Assembly (NCBI GenBank): GCA_009835515.1
Contig: VXXH01000192.1
Coordinates: 1-17,169, forward strand
Source of the DNA: Candidatus Poribacteria bacterium
GTDB taxonomy: Bacteria; Poribacteria; WGA-4E; WGA-3G
Direction of reading: 5' to 3'
Length of the DNA: 17,169 nt
A program made the position numbers and the translations under genes. Under the pieces are notes generated by a model. It saw nothing but the letters and a program-made list of their open reading frames with translations. It did no database searches and was not told the origin of the DNA. Shown here one piece after another: positions 1 through 8,328 of the stretch. Positions within the stretch are counted from its first letter, which is position 1. Each line of letters begins with the position of its first letter.

Positions 1-1
1 A

Positions 2-199
2 TACTATGCACAATTAACAGAACAAAGAGCAAGAATTAGACAACAAATTAACACTACCAAAGTTCTGATTGATCAAACTTTAGTTGAAAGTAAGTTGAGA
101 GTCTATGAATTCCTTGAAAGATATTATTCAACGTTGTCATCAACGGCACGAGAAACCGCTCAGGCAGCGAAAGACAGTTGTAAGACCTGTAATCTATAA
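2..199 (+). CDS. Possible C-terminal end of an upstream gene (partial)
   Basis: From the window edge a frame stays open for 65 codons and stops with TAA at 197-199. The peptide is rich in Q, E, R and hydrophobic residues in a helical, coiled-coil-like pattern (it includes LTEQRARIRQQ and KLRVYEFLERYY), which looks more like real protein than a shadow frame. It has no ATG near its start, so it would be the tail of a gene beginning left of the window. It overlaps the next gene by 95 nt, which is long for a natural overlap; either this frame or the exact start of the next gene may be wrong. No family is recognised. Confidence 0.35.
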   Translation, partial: YYAQLTEQRARIRQQINTTKVLIDQTLVESKLRVYEFLERYYSTLSSTARETAQAAKDSCKTCNL

Positions 200-3100
200 G
201 GGGCTTCTTTACCACTTCACGGTCTATTGCGCCCACAGAAATCCTGTAAGACTTCATGACCTGGAGAAGGCGGATATCTCCTTTATGCCGATAGGGGGTG
301 CGCCCGAGTATGATCAAGTCCCACGCGCTTTCGATGGTGAACGCTTCTTGAGACGGCAAGGCGTAGAAGACTGGGAGCCCAAATACTGGCACACATCGTG
401 GGGAATTCGGGTGTATACCGGTATCCCCTCCGAACGAGATGGTGCGCAATGGCACGATGTAGAATTTAAGTATGAAGCAATCTGCGCCGCACCCGATGTA
501 GTCCTTGCTTGTATTGAGACGCTTGTCAAAGCTGTAGGGAACCCGTTGCTAACGTTGACAAAGTCTGGCGGGTTGCGATTCTCTTGCAGAGTTCCACACT
601 ATCTCCATCCAAATACCGAAGCAACGGCACCGTATATCTACAAACATATCCCCACGCCGGAAAATCCTCATCAACGGGACCTATATCTTGAAATCCTTGG
701 CGAGGAGCGGCACAGTCCGTGGAACGCGCGTTATGAGATCCTGCTTGGGGATCTGCTAAATCCGCCTATCATTGCGAAAGAGATCCTCTTTTCATCTATT
801 GACGCGCTCAGGGAAACACTTCACGACCCTGAACCGCTTGGCGCGGAAAAATTAAAATCCAGTCCGAAAGTCTTTATCACTTCGCCTTCATCCCTCGGTT
901 CGCATAAATTGGATCTCGCAAAAGAGGCATTCTTGAAGCGCAGGTTCGCTTATCTCCGACAAGAGGACGATTTTCATCACTGGACTCAGAACGCAAGTAG
1001 TGATGACACCGATGTATTGTTATGGGAGCGCGACGGCACTGTGTGGATACGGGCATCTGCCTCTTCTGATGTTGGGCTACCCACCGAAGCCACACCTATC
1101 ACAGATATCTGGGACGATACCGGTATTCTGCCACCGGTTCCCGCGACGGGGCTGCCTGCGTCCAAGCACGTGCCTGCGGTGCGGGAAGGCAAACTCAGTC
1201 CCTTGGCGATAAAGCGTCCACCGCCAGTGATGCAGAAGATAGAAGATCACAAGAAGGTTTATGAACCCCTCGAAAAGAATATTGCGCAGATAGAAAGTAT
1301 CTTTGACAGCGATGCAGAAGTGATTGGACTAACTGCCGAGATAGGAGCACGGAACAACTATCAAGTGGAGTCACATCTTCTCAGAAGGGGTGATGTCAAC
1401 TTCAACGGCGAATTCCCATTAGTGGAAGAAGCCGTCCAACAATTTGAAAGGCAAAACTTATCATCACTCGTCCGCCGGAGAAATTACGGGTTCCTATGGG
1501 ATCGGGTGAAAGAGATACCCGTTGCGGAACGCATGGCGAACCCTTTTCAACACGGTAATGTCTGTGAAGATGCAGATCGATGCCTCGCACTTGTGAAAAA
1601 GGGTGGGAATCCGAGTGAAAGCATCTGTCCAAAATGTCCCGTCTATACGGAATGTCAGGCGCGCGGTTATCTATCGCAACCGATCACACTACAACGTGCT
1701 AAGGCGCAAATATTCGGGTTCTCACAAGTGCTTTTGGATCCCAACTACGCAACATTGGTGGAACAAATTCTTCAACCCATCGGTGACACCGAACGCCTTT
1801 GTATCATTGATGAAGCGGAAACGACCGAAATGTTTCTCGGATGCGGCATCTCCAAGGACAGATTAGAGGCCTGGAGTACAAACTGGCACGGGAGGGCGTT
1901 AGGGAACTTTGCGCAAGCCTTACTAAACGCATTAGAAATTGAAAGCGAACCGGATGATATTGTCGTCAGACGGCTCCGCATAGTGATGCAAGCGTTTCAA
2001 CAACACGAAGCGGAAATCGTTGAACAGATGCGCCACGTCAATGTAAGAGGCAAGGTCATCGCACAACGGACTGTTGATGACGAGACTAAAGCGGAATTGG
2101 CACGTTTTGCGATTGCGTTTGAAGGTGGTGTTTCAGCACACATCCCTCTCAATGCTGCTGCTGCAGATAGGCTTACAACGAAAGGGCTACCGATTTTCCA
2201 ACTCGACTCCTTTGTCCTTGATGAAGACACAAGAATACCGATGTCAATTGCACAAGCAATTCGATTGGGTGTTTTGGATGCGGGGACCCTCGAGAAGATT
2301 CATGAACTCCCGACTGTCTATCAGAATCCAGACTGGACGTTCTGGCATCAACTCAAGCGATTCTTCACACACTATACCCGGGATGCCGATGCGCCGATGA
2401 CCTGGTATGACGGGCATGACAAAGCCTTGCAATTCTGGGTGCCGTCGGTGCTGCATCCGAGCGTCAAACGGCTGTTGTTAATGTCAGCAACAAACTCTGA
2501 GTCAGATTTCCGCAGAATGTTCCCAGATAAGAAAATCGAAGCAATTCGCATCAAACCGAACCCTTGGGTCGCGGGGAACCAAATTTTTCAAATTCGGTCA
2601 GGTGCCCACACACTGAAGACAATGTTAGATTACGACAGCAACTGGGATGTTATTGGACTATCTAAAGCCGGAGAACGCTTTTTACTGGGTATCTGCGCTG
2701 AAATTGAGAGAGATCCGAACGTTAAGCACGCGATTATTACCTATGCCCCCATTATCGAACAGCTGAAAGATTTCGCAGAAAAAGAGAACGTCTGTTTGCT
2801 GACGGAATTCAAAGATTTGCAAAATTTGGAGACCGATTTTGAAGCGGCAGCGGTTGTTTGGATCATCGGCACTCCCCACTGGGAACCCGGTACTATATGG
2901 CGGCGGGCGCAACTCCTGTTCGGAAACGATGAAGACCCCCTCTGCTATGAGGCAGAAACAGAGTTCCAACACTATAAAGATGAACGCGTTCAGAGAATTT
3001 ACACACAGACCGTCGCAGGCTTAATCACAGAGATTGTAGGGCGCGCCGGGTTGAACCGTTGGCGTGATAAAAAAGTTATCTTGATAAGTAGCCTCGAAAT

Positions 3101-3521
3101 CCCTGACATCACCGATAGACCTGAGACACTCCTTTTTGACTGGGAGGATTTTGAGGTCGCCAACGGACTCGACAAACTCACTGAGACGATCACCACACGC
3201 CAGCGTTTTGAGACTGAACGCGATCAACTCACCGAGGAATCTCCGAGAGTGGAAGTCGAGCGGATCCTCGGTTGCTCCCCACGGCAGGCAAACCGTGTGT
3301 TGCAAAAGCTTAGAGGTGGCATGCCACGTGTAACCTTCCGCGAGCAAATTCTGTCTCTTCTTGCTGACGGCGAGAAAAAATCAGCTGAAATGATTACGGC
3401 TATTGACGGAAACCCTGCAGCGATACACCATGAACTCTCAAGGCTTACCAAAACCGGTGAAATTGTAAAAGTCCGCCGGGGTGCCTACGTCCTCCCAAAA
3501 GTATCTCCATCCAAACAGTAG
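105..3521 (+). CDS. Large primase-like/degenerate superfamily 2 helicase-like protein
   Basis: This 1138-residue protein is not assigned to a named family; the domain reading is mine. Residues about 80-250 resemble an archaeo-eukaryotic primase fold: an acidic strand with D118 and E120, a helix, then a strand with KSGGLRF at 153-159, where such primases usually have a SGxGxH-like motif (here R replaces H). Residues about 405-420 sit where a Walker A loop would be, but read AEIGARNN (411-418), without GK[ST]. A cysteine cluster follows (C487, C493, C508, C511, C517), like the Fe-S or zinc insert of XPD/DinG helicases. Then come CIIDEAE (D569-E572, Walker B), MSAT (793-796, motif III-like) and VGRAGLNRW (about 978-986, possibly motif VI). 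The last 65 residues look like a winged helix. An in-frame TGA at 96-98 lies just upstream, so ATG 105 is the earliest start; no strong Shine-Dalgarno is present. The gene is surely coding; activity is uncertain. Confidence 0.85.
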   Translation: MNSLKDIIQRCHQRHEKPLRQRKTVVRPVIYKGLLYHFTVYCAHRNPVRLHDLEKADISFMPIGGAPEYDQVPRAFDGERFLRRQGVEDWEPKYWHTSWGIRVYTGIPSERDGAQWHDVEFKYEAICAAPDVVLACIETLVKAVGNPLLTLTKSGGLRFSCRVPHYLHPNTEATAPYIYKHIPTPENPHQRDLYLEILGEERHSPWNARYEILLGDLLNPPIIAKEILFSSIDALRETLHDPEPLGAEKLKSSPKVFITSPSSLGSHKLDLAKEAFLKRRFAYLRQEDDFHHWTQNASSDDTDVLLWERDGTVWIRASASSDVGLPTEATPITDIWDDTGILPPVPATGLPASKHVPAVREGKLSPLAIKRPPPVMQKIEDHKKVYEPLEKNIAQIESIFDSDAEVIGLTAEIGARNNYQVESHLLRRGDVNFNGEFPLVEEAVQQFERQNLSSLVRRRNYGFLWDRVKEIPVAERMANPFQHGNVCEDADRCLALVKKGGNPSESICPKCPVYTECQARGYLSQPITLQRAKAQIFGFSQVLLDPNYATLVEQILQPIGDTERLCIIDEAETTEMFLGCGISKDRLEAWSTNWHGRALGNFAQALLNALEIESEPDDIVVRRLRIVMQAFQQHEAEIVEQMRHVNVRGKVIAQRTVDDETKAELARFAIAFEGGVSAHIPLNAAAADRLTTKGLPIFQLDSFVLDEDTRIPMSIAQAIRLGVLDAGTLEKIHELPTVYQNPDWTFWHQLKRFFTHYTRDADAPMTWYDGHDKALQFWVPSVLHPSVKRLLLMSATNSESDFRRMFPDKKIEAIRIKPNPWVAGNQIFQIRSGAHTLKTMLDYDSNWDVIGLSKAGERFLLGICAEIERDPNVKHAIITYAPIIEQLKDFAEKENVCLLTEFKDLQNLETDFEAAAVVWIIGTPHWEPGTIWRRAQLLFGNDEDPLCYEAETEFQHYKDERVQRIYTQTVAGLITEIVGRAGLNRWRDKKVILISSLEIPDITDRPETLLFDWEDFEVANGLDKLTETITTRQRFETERDQLTEESPRVEVERILGCSPRQANRVLQKLRGGMPRVTFREQILSLLADGEKKSAEMITAIDGNPAAIHHELSRLTKTGEIVKVRRGAYVLPKVSPSKQ

Positions 3522-3557
3522 GGTATTAGGTTTTCCGTGTTGTATTTTTCACAGGCG

Positions 3558-3586
3558 TTAATACTTCAGATATGTTATGCTATAAG
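3558..3586 (+). promoter_or_regulatory. Candidate sigma-70-like promoter upstream of tatA operon
   Basis: TTAATA at 3558-3563 is followed after 17 nt by TATAAG at 3581-3586, which is preceded by TGC, giving an extended -10 form. It lies in the 283-bp gap between the primase/helicase-like gene and tatA. The match is by eye only, and a second candidate -10 (TAATAT, 3731-3736) sits closer to tatA. Confidence 0.3.
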
Positions 3587-3656
3587 TCTGAGGAAATCCA
3601 AATTAAAACAACCCGCAGAAGCATTCGCAGCATTTCGCAAGGCGGTAAAACTATGA

Positions 3657-3676
3657 ACACAGAACACCGTCTGTGT
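3657..3676 (+). other. Short hairpin in the tatA leader region
   Basis: ACACAGA (3657-3663) and TCTGTGT (3670-3676) form a perfect 7-bp stem with a 6-nt loop. It overlaps a ten-codon ORF starting at ATG 3653. No T-run follows directly, so it is not a classic terminator; it may be a leader structure or chance. The rest of 3522-3804 is AT-rich and holds no gene I can support. Confidence 0.35.
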
Positions 3677-3804
3677 CAAACATAGGGATCCTCTAACCAA
3701 ATACCATTGGACATATTTTTTTTTATGTGCTAATATATACGCTAATATCCATCATGCGCTTTTACGGCGCACAAATCACGACGTTAAAATACGGAGATAT
3801 AAAA

Positions 3805-4029
3805 ATGTTAGGCATAGCAATGTTTGGCCCCCCTGGTCCGCTCGAATTAGTAGTTATATTGGCTATTGTGCTACTCATATTTGGTGGAAAACGGATCCCT
3901 GAATTGGCGCGCGGTCTCGGTAGAAGCATTACAAACTTCAAATCCGGACTCAATGAAGAACAGTTGGATGAAACCGAAACGACGGCACAACAAGAAACAG
4001 AGTCACCGCCAAAAGAGAAAACTGGATAG
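3805..4029 (+). CDS. tatA: Twin-arginine translocase subunit TatA/TatE
   Basis: A 74-residue TatA-type subunit of the twin-arginine translocon, which forms the membrane passage for folded, signal-bearing proteins. One membrane helix lies at residues 12-27, then the conserved FGGKRIPELARGLG hinge and amphipathic helix (26-39) and the NFKSGLNE continuation. The acidic, Q/E/T-rich tail from about 50 onward is typical and variable. The start is set at ATG 3805, because GGAG at 3793-3796 precedes it with good spacing and the protein then begins just before the membrane helix, as usual. An upstream in-frame ATG at 3727 would add 26 unlikely residues. It heads an apparent operon with the next gene 11 nt away; tatC and tatB are not in the window. 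Confidence 0.93.
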   Translation: MLGIAMFGPPGPLELVVILAIVLLIFGGKRIPELARGLGRSITNFKSGLNEEQLDETETTAQQETESPPKEKTG

Positions 4030-4040
4030 GAAAACACTGA

Positions 4041-4370
4041 ATGAAAGACAAACTACCCGATTTTCTTCAAGATGTCATTGAAGAATACCCGGAAGTCTGG
4101 AAAGCGTATCAGGCATTGGGTGAAGCGTGCGGCACTGCCGGTCCAATTGAACCCAAAACCGTGAGGTTTGTCAAACTCGCATTGGCGATCGGTGCCAAGT
4201 CTGAAGGTGCGGTGCATTCGCATACGCGGCGTGCGCTCCGGGAAGGGATCACACCAGAAGAATTGCAACAAGTGGCTCTGCTCGCGGTGACATCTATCGG
4301 CTGGTCGTCAAGTATGGCGGCACTGTCTTGGATTCAGGACGTGGTGAACAAACAACCGCAGTCTGATTGA
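4041..4370 (+). CDS. Carboxymuconolactone decarboxylase-family protein without redox cysteines
   Basis: A 109-residue all-helical protein of the CMD/AhpD superfamily. The family signature is present as SEGAVHSHTRRALREGIT (residues 54-71), followed by PEELQQVALLAVTSIGW. AhpD-like members carry CxxC just ahead of the conserved histidine; here those positions are S54 and A57, while H61 remains. It is therefore unlikely to be a peroxidase-type thiol enzyme and resembles the cysteine-free CMD subgroup, whose function is not established. It starts 11 nt after tatA and its stop lies just before the TPR gene start, so it is probably co-transcribed with them. Family assignment is firm; biochemical role is unknown. 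Confidence 0.88.
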   Translation: MKDKLPDFLQDVIEEYPEVWKAYQALGEACGTAGPIEPKTVRFVKLALAIGAKSEGAVHSHTRRALREGITPEELQQVALLAVTSIGWSSSMAALSWIQDVVNKQPQSD

Positions 4371-4381
4371 GGAAAGTCAGC

Positions 4382-5656
4382 ATGGACGCAGGTCGTAAAC
4401 GCCATCAGATGTTTGCAAAACGTGTCTGTGGGGTTTTAATTCTCACGGTGCTTTTATCACTTATCCCGTCTGTGAGTAGAACTGAAACGACTTCGGTATT
4501 CCAAGAGGGCGTGGAATACGTCAAATTACGACTCTACCCACAGGCAGTCGATACTTTTAAGTCTATTTTATCACAGCAACCGACACATGTAAACGCGCTT
4601 TTCCAACTCGCGAACGTCTATAAATTGCAAGATGAACTGGAATTAGCGATTGAGACGTTTAACAAGATTTTTACAATAGCCGCAGACCTAAAAAATGTTC
4701 CGACCCCTACCAAGGAACGGATTCACGGATTAACACACCTTGCGCTGGCAGAAATCTACTGCAAACAGAGCAAATTAGACATCGCAGAACAGCACGCGAA
4801 AGAAGCCGCCGAGAGGCGTCCGACAGACGCCGATACACATTACCGACTCGGTTATATCTACACACATCAGGCGAAACTCGACGCAGCACTCGCCGCATTC
4901 AAGCGTACCCTCACACGTAACCCCGATTTTCCAGAAGTTTATGAATGGCTCGGCTTAATTGCCCTCATGCGGAACGAACCGCAGCAAGCCGTGGCACACT
5001 ATCAGACCGCAATCGAGAAAAAACCTTACGTTCAGAGTGCCTACTATAACCTCGCCAAGGCGTACCGACTGCTCGGCGATACGTCAGCAGCAACGGAACA
5101 ACTCAAACTCTTCCACCAGATGAAAGCCTACTACGACCAGACGTACGCCATCGAAGGGACACTGGCAGAAGAGCCAATGAACACGACCCTCCGGTTGGAA
5201 TTAGCAGAAATCCATCTGAAACACAAGCATATTTCCGCAGCGGTTGCGACCTACCAAGCCCTGATTCGCTTGCACCCAGACGCTACAGTCGGATACGATA
5301 AGTTGGGACGGCTTTACATGAATCTCAATATGTCCCAGCGTGCGATTCCATTCTTCCTGAAAGTCCTTGAACTAAACCCAGACGTTGTAGAACCACACCT
5401 CCGATTGGGGTGGCTCTATACCAAATCAAAGGTGTTTGATAAAGCAGAAGCGCACCTGCAAACGGCTATAAAGAAGATGCCACAATTGAGCTTAGCATAT
5501 CACGGGTTAGCTGAAATTTACACGCAGCAAGGACAAATTCAAAAGGCGATTGATGTCTATCAACATATCACAACAATTGAACCTGACGATGACGACGCTC
5601 GGAAAGCTTTACACAACTTGGAACGTCTGAAACAGTCGTCGCAAACAACGCGATAA
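4382..5656 (+). CDS. Exported tetratricopeptide-repeat protein
   Basis: A 424-residue protein with an N-terminal basic stretch and hydrophobic segment (about residues 12-30), read as a signal peptide or membrane anchor. From about residue 37 to the end it is made of tandem TPR units, roughly nine or ten; clear examples include DADTHYRLGYIYTHQAKLDA, PEVYEWLGLIAL and LSLAYHGLAEIYTQQGQIQK. TPR arrays are protein-binding scaffolds; the partner is not visible here. ATG 4382 is chosen because GAGG at 4369-4372 lies 9 nt upstream. A TTG at 4367, overlapping the stop of the previous gene, would add five residues and is less likely. It is followed after 10 nt by the ASPIC/UnbV protein, a frequent neighbour of TPR genes in such genomes, suggesting the two act together outside the cytoplasm. 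Confidence 0.9.
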   Translation: MDAGRKRHQMFAKRVCGVLILTVLLSLIPSVSRTETTSVFQEGVEYVKLRLYPQAVDTFKSILSQQPTHVNALFQLANVYKLQDELELAIETFNKIFTIAADLKNVPTPTKERIHGLTHLALAEIYCKQSKLDIAEQHAKEAAERRPTDADTHYRLGYIYTHQAKLDAALAAFKRTLTRNPDFPEVYEWLGLIALMRNEPQQAVAHYQTAIEKKPYVQSAYYNLAKAYRLLGDTSAATEQLKLFHQMKAYYDQTYAIEGTLAEEPMNTTLRLELAEIHLKHKHISAAVATYQALIRLHPDATVGYDKLGRLYMNLNMSQRAIPFFLKVLELNPDVVEPHLRLGWLYTKSKVFDKAEAHLQTAIKKMPQLSLAYHGLAEIYTQQGQIQKAIDVYQHITTIEPDDDDARKALHNLERLKQSSQTTR

Positions 5657-5666
5657 ACCTATCCTT

Positions 5667-7403
5667 ATGCCAAAAAACGTCCATAACAATAATTTCTATC
5701 GTTTTTTCGGATTCATACTTATAGTGACGGTTATAAGTCCTCTATACGACACAGCCGTATTCGCAGATCCAATTTTCATTGATGTTACAGAAACCGCCGG
5801 GTTAAACTTTGAGCATACCGATGGTAGGAGCGGTTTAAGACTTTTCAATGAATTCCTCGGATCCGGTGGCGGGTTTTTCGACTATGACGGTGATGGCGAC
5901 CTTGACATCTACCTCGTCAACGGTGCAATTCAGACAGACGACGCAGAAAACAAAACACCGCATAACGTCCTCTACCGAAACAACGGGGATAACACCTTTA
6001 CGGATGTCACAGAAGCAGCAGGGGTCGGCAGTACGATCTACGGCACCGGTGCGACTGTCGGCGATTATGACAATGACGGAGATTTGGATCTTTACGTCAC
6101 TAACTTCGGCGCAGATCAACTCTATCAAAACAACGGCGATGGCACTTTTACAGATATAACGACACACGCCCAAGTCGGTAATCCAAACTGGGGCACCAGC
6201 TGCGCCTTTGCTGATGTTGATAACGACGGACATTTAGACTTGTATATAGCAAACTACGCCGAATATACACCAGAGAACGATGTCCGCTGCGAAGAACGGG
6301 GTGTCCATGTCTATTGCGGACCGCACGCATATCCTGCGGTTCATGACACTTTTTATAAGAATAACGGGGACGGCACATTCACCGACGCATCAACCTTATA
6401 CCGTCCTGCAGACCTGATCCCGCAGCACGGGTTAGGCGTAACCTTTGGTGATTACGATGCCGATGGGAACATTGATCTCTATGTCGCCAACGACCAAGAC
6501 CCAAACTTTCTATTTCAAAACACCGGTACCGGTAATTTTTTAGAGGTTGCATTAATCTCAGGTGTATGCTATAATGATATGGGGAAAGAAGAGGCCGGTA
6601 TGGGGACTGATTTCGGGGACTACGACAACGACGGGAAACTCGACCTTACCGTCAGCAATTACCAGACAGAAACCAATACCGTTTATCGTAATCACGATAG
6701 CTCCTTTTTTACCGACAATACCATTACCTCAGGTATAGCGGAGGTAACACACGGCTATCTCGGATGGGGCATTCGATTTTTCGATTATGACAACGATGGA
6801 CACCAAGACATTTTTGTCGCGAATGGACACCTGATGGATAACATCAATGTTCTTGAGAAACATGTAACCTATCCGCAAAAGAATCTGTTATTTAGAAATT
6901 TAGGCGACGGAACGTTCGCCAATGTTACGTCTGCTGAAGCACGCCATCACGATGATCCTGATCGCGTGAGTTCAGTGGAAACCGACGGTCTATCACTGAA
7001 AAAAGTCAGTCGTGGCACCGCTATCGGTGACTACGACAACGATGGGGACTTGGATATCCTTGTCACCAATTGTAACCAACGTCCAGACCTGCTTCAAAAC
7101 GCAGTCGGCAATCAAAACAATTGGATACAAGTCCAAGTTGTCGGACAAAAAAACAACCGTTCTGGAATTGGTGCAAGAATTAAAGTTGTAACCGGAACAC
7201 ACATCCAATATCGGGAAGTGCAAAGTGGTGGGAGCTATCTCTCCTTCCACGATCTGCGTGCCCATTTTGGCGTTGGCAAAGCGGAACAGATTGATCGCCT
7301 TGAAATTCGCTGGACCAACGGACACATTGACCGAGGAACATCTCTCCCTGTCAACCGAAGGTTTAAGGCAGTTGAAGGCGGAGAAATTGTTCCGATAGAT
7401 TAG
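5667..7403 (+). CDS. CRTAC1-type FG-GAP/VCBS repeat protein with ASPIC/UnbV domain
   Basis: A 578-residue exported protein. Residues about 12-34 are a hydrophobic signal peptide ending near AVFAD. Seven calcium-binding DxDxDGxxD loops follow, from DYDGDGDLD at residue 72 to DYDNDGDLD at residue 455, each followed by a strand such as LYVTN or IFVAN. This is the pattern of an FG-GAP/VCBS beta-propeller. The C-terminus (about 480-570; NWIQVQVVG, GIGARIKV, SGGSYLSFHD, HFGVGKAEQID, IRWTNG) is a clear ASPIC/UnbV domain. Such proteins are thought to act in surface or matrix binding; no enzymatic role is implied. No clear Shine-Dalgarno precedes ATG 5667, but the 10-nt gap to the TPR gene suggests translational coupling. 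Length and domain order match CRTAC1-like bacterial proteins. Confidence 0.92.
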   Translation: MPKNVHNNNFYRFFGFILIVTVISPLYDTAVFADPIFIDVTETAGLNFEHTDGRSGLRLFNEFLGSGGGFFDYDGDGDLDIYLVNGAIQTDDAENKTPHNVLYRNNGDNTFTDVTEAAGVGSTIYGTGATVGDYDNDGDLDLYVTNFGADQLYQNNGDGTFTDITTHAQVGNPNWGTSCAFADVDNDGHLDLYIANYAEYTPENDVRCEERGVHVYCGPHAYPAVHDTFYKNNGDGTFTDASTLYRPADLIPQHGLGVTFGDYDADGNIDLYVANDQDPNFLFQNTGTGNFLEVALISGVCYNDMGKEEAGMGTDFGDYDNDGKLDLTVSNYQTETNTVYRNHDSSFFTDNTITSGIAEVTHGYLGWGIRFFDYDNDGHQDIFVANGHLMDNINVLEKHVTYPQKNLLFRNLGDGTFANVTSAEARHHDDPDRVSSVETDGLSLKKVSRGTAIGDYDNDGDLDILVTNCNQRPDLLQNAVGNQNNWIQVQVVGQKNNRSGIGARIKVVTGTHIQYREVQSGGSYLSFHDLRAHFGVGKAEQIDRLEIRWTNGHIDRGTSLPVNRRFKAVEGGEIVPID

Positions 7404-7459
7404 CCGATACAAATAATGCACAGGAGGCTAACGGTTTCCTATGCTACATGGAGGAAAAA

Positions 7460-8233
7460 ATGAGGAACCTATTTATCATACTAACCCTTATCACGTTTGC
7501 GGCATCTTTTGCCTACGGCGCAAACGAACCAGAGGATTCACTCATCCTCTACTTCTCTTTTGATGAACTCGACGGTAAAAACACCATCGATCATTCAAAA
7601 TATGGGAACGATGGTGAAATGGTGGGCAATCCGAAGCATGTTGAGGGCAAATTCGGCAAGGCTCTGGAACTCAACGGCGAAAGCGACTGGGTTGTAGTCC
7701 CACACGATGATATCCTCACTGTTGACAACAGTGTAACTGTCATGGCTTGGATTAATACCGAACGCCATCAGGGACCCGGTGGACAGCGGTGGCAAGGTAT
7801 TGTTGCGAAAAGCAACAACCCGCGCTCCTACAGTTTCTACACCGAATTCCCAAGTGAATGTTTGCACCTCTCTGTCGGTGGCGGAAGTGTTTGTAACAAA
7901 AAGGTGCCGTTAGAGGAATGGGTGCATGTCGTCGCACAGGTAGATGACGGCTCAACACATCGGTATTGGGTAAACGGCGAAATGGCGGGCGAATTCGGTG
8001 GTAAAAACGCGCCTCCCGGTAAAGCTGATACAGCCGATGTCCTTGTCGGTAGAACACACGAAGGTCAACGCGAATTCCTCGGTCTCATCGACGAAGTCCG
8101 CATCTGGAACCGGGCACTTGACGAAGATGAAGTCATCGAACAGATGGAGAGCGGCTATTTTGAGCTTTTCGCTGTTGATCCACGTCAGAAACTCGCAACA
8201 ACCTGGGGACATCTGAAGAAACCCTCACGATAA
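7460..8233 (+). CDS. Exported LamG-domain protein, first tandem copy
   Basis: A 257-residue protein with a clean signal peptide (MRNLFIILTLITFAASFAYGA) and a single LamG/concanavalin-like jelly-roll domain over nearly the whole remainder. Hallmarks are SLILYFSFDELDG, GNDGEMVG, GKFGKALELNG, VTVMAWI, HRYWVNGE and the closing GLIDEVRIWNRALDEDE. LamG domains bind carbohydrate or protein ligands outside the cell; no catalytic motif is seen. Two cysteines, in PSECLHL and GGSVCNK, could form a disulfide. The start is ATG 7460, because GGAGG at 7450-7454 lies 5 nt upstream; the in-frame ATG at 7448 would contain that ribosome-binding site inside the gene. The protein ends in KLATTWGHLK, shared with the next gene. 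It sits 56 nt after the ASPIC/UnbV gene and may be in the same operon. Confidence 0.92.
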   Translation: MRNLFIILTLITFAASFAYGANEPEDSLILYFSFDELDGKNTIDHSKYGNDGEMVGNPKHVEGKFGKALELNGESDWVVVPHDDILTVDNSVTVMAWINTERHQGPGGQRWQGIVAKSNNPRSYSFYTEFPSECLHLSVGGGSVCNKKVPLEEWVHVVAQVDDGSTHRYWVNGEMAGEFGGKNAPPGKADTADVLVGRTHEGQREFLGLIDEVRIWNRALDEDEVIEQMESGYFELFAVDPRQKLATTWGHLKKPSR

Positions 8234-8243
8234 AACCCGCCCG

Positions 8244-8300
8244 TATGCGCGCTCCTGACGCTTGTGGATGTTCAAGTCCCACAAAGTTCAAGCGCGCATA
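8244..8300. repeat. Palindromic element between the two LamG genes
   Basis: TATGCGCGCT (8244-8253) is perfectly inverted as AGCGCGCATA (8291-8300). Inside it, TTGTGG (8262-8267) pairs with CCACAA (8279-8284), and TGA/TCA adds pairing between, so the whole 57 bp can fold as one long interrupted hairpin. It may be a REP-like repeat, an RNA-processing signal or a partial terminator between the paralogues; no T-run follows. Confidence 0.7.
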
Positions 8301-8328
8301 TACCTGTTTAGAAACTAAAGGAGAACAA

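Noticed and set aside
3727..3804. N-terminal extension of TatA from ATG 3727
   Set aside because: It would put 26 extra residues before the membrane helix, unlike the family, and the ribosome-binding site fits ATG 3805.
7441..7555. Alternative ATG at 7441 with AGGAGG 13 nt upstream
   Set aside because: It gives a short out-of-frame peptide running into the LamG gene, while ATG 7460 has GGAGG at ideal spacing and a signal peptide.
8245..8328. N-terminal extension of the second LamG protein
   Set aside because: The extension translates the palindrome and lies before the Shine-Dalgarno and signal peptide that begin at 8329.
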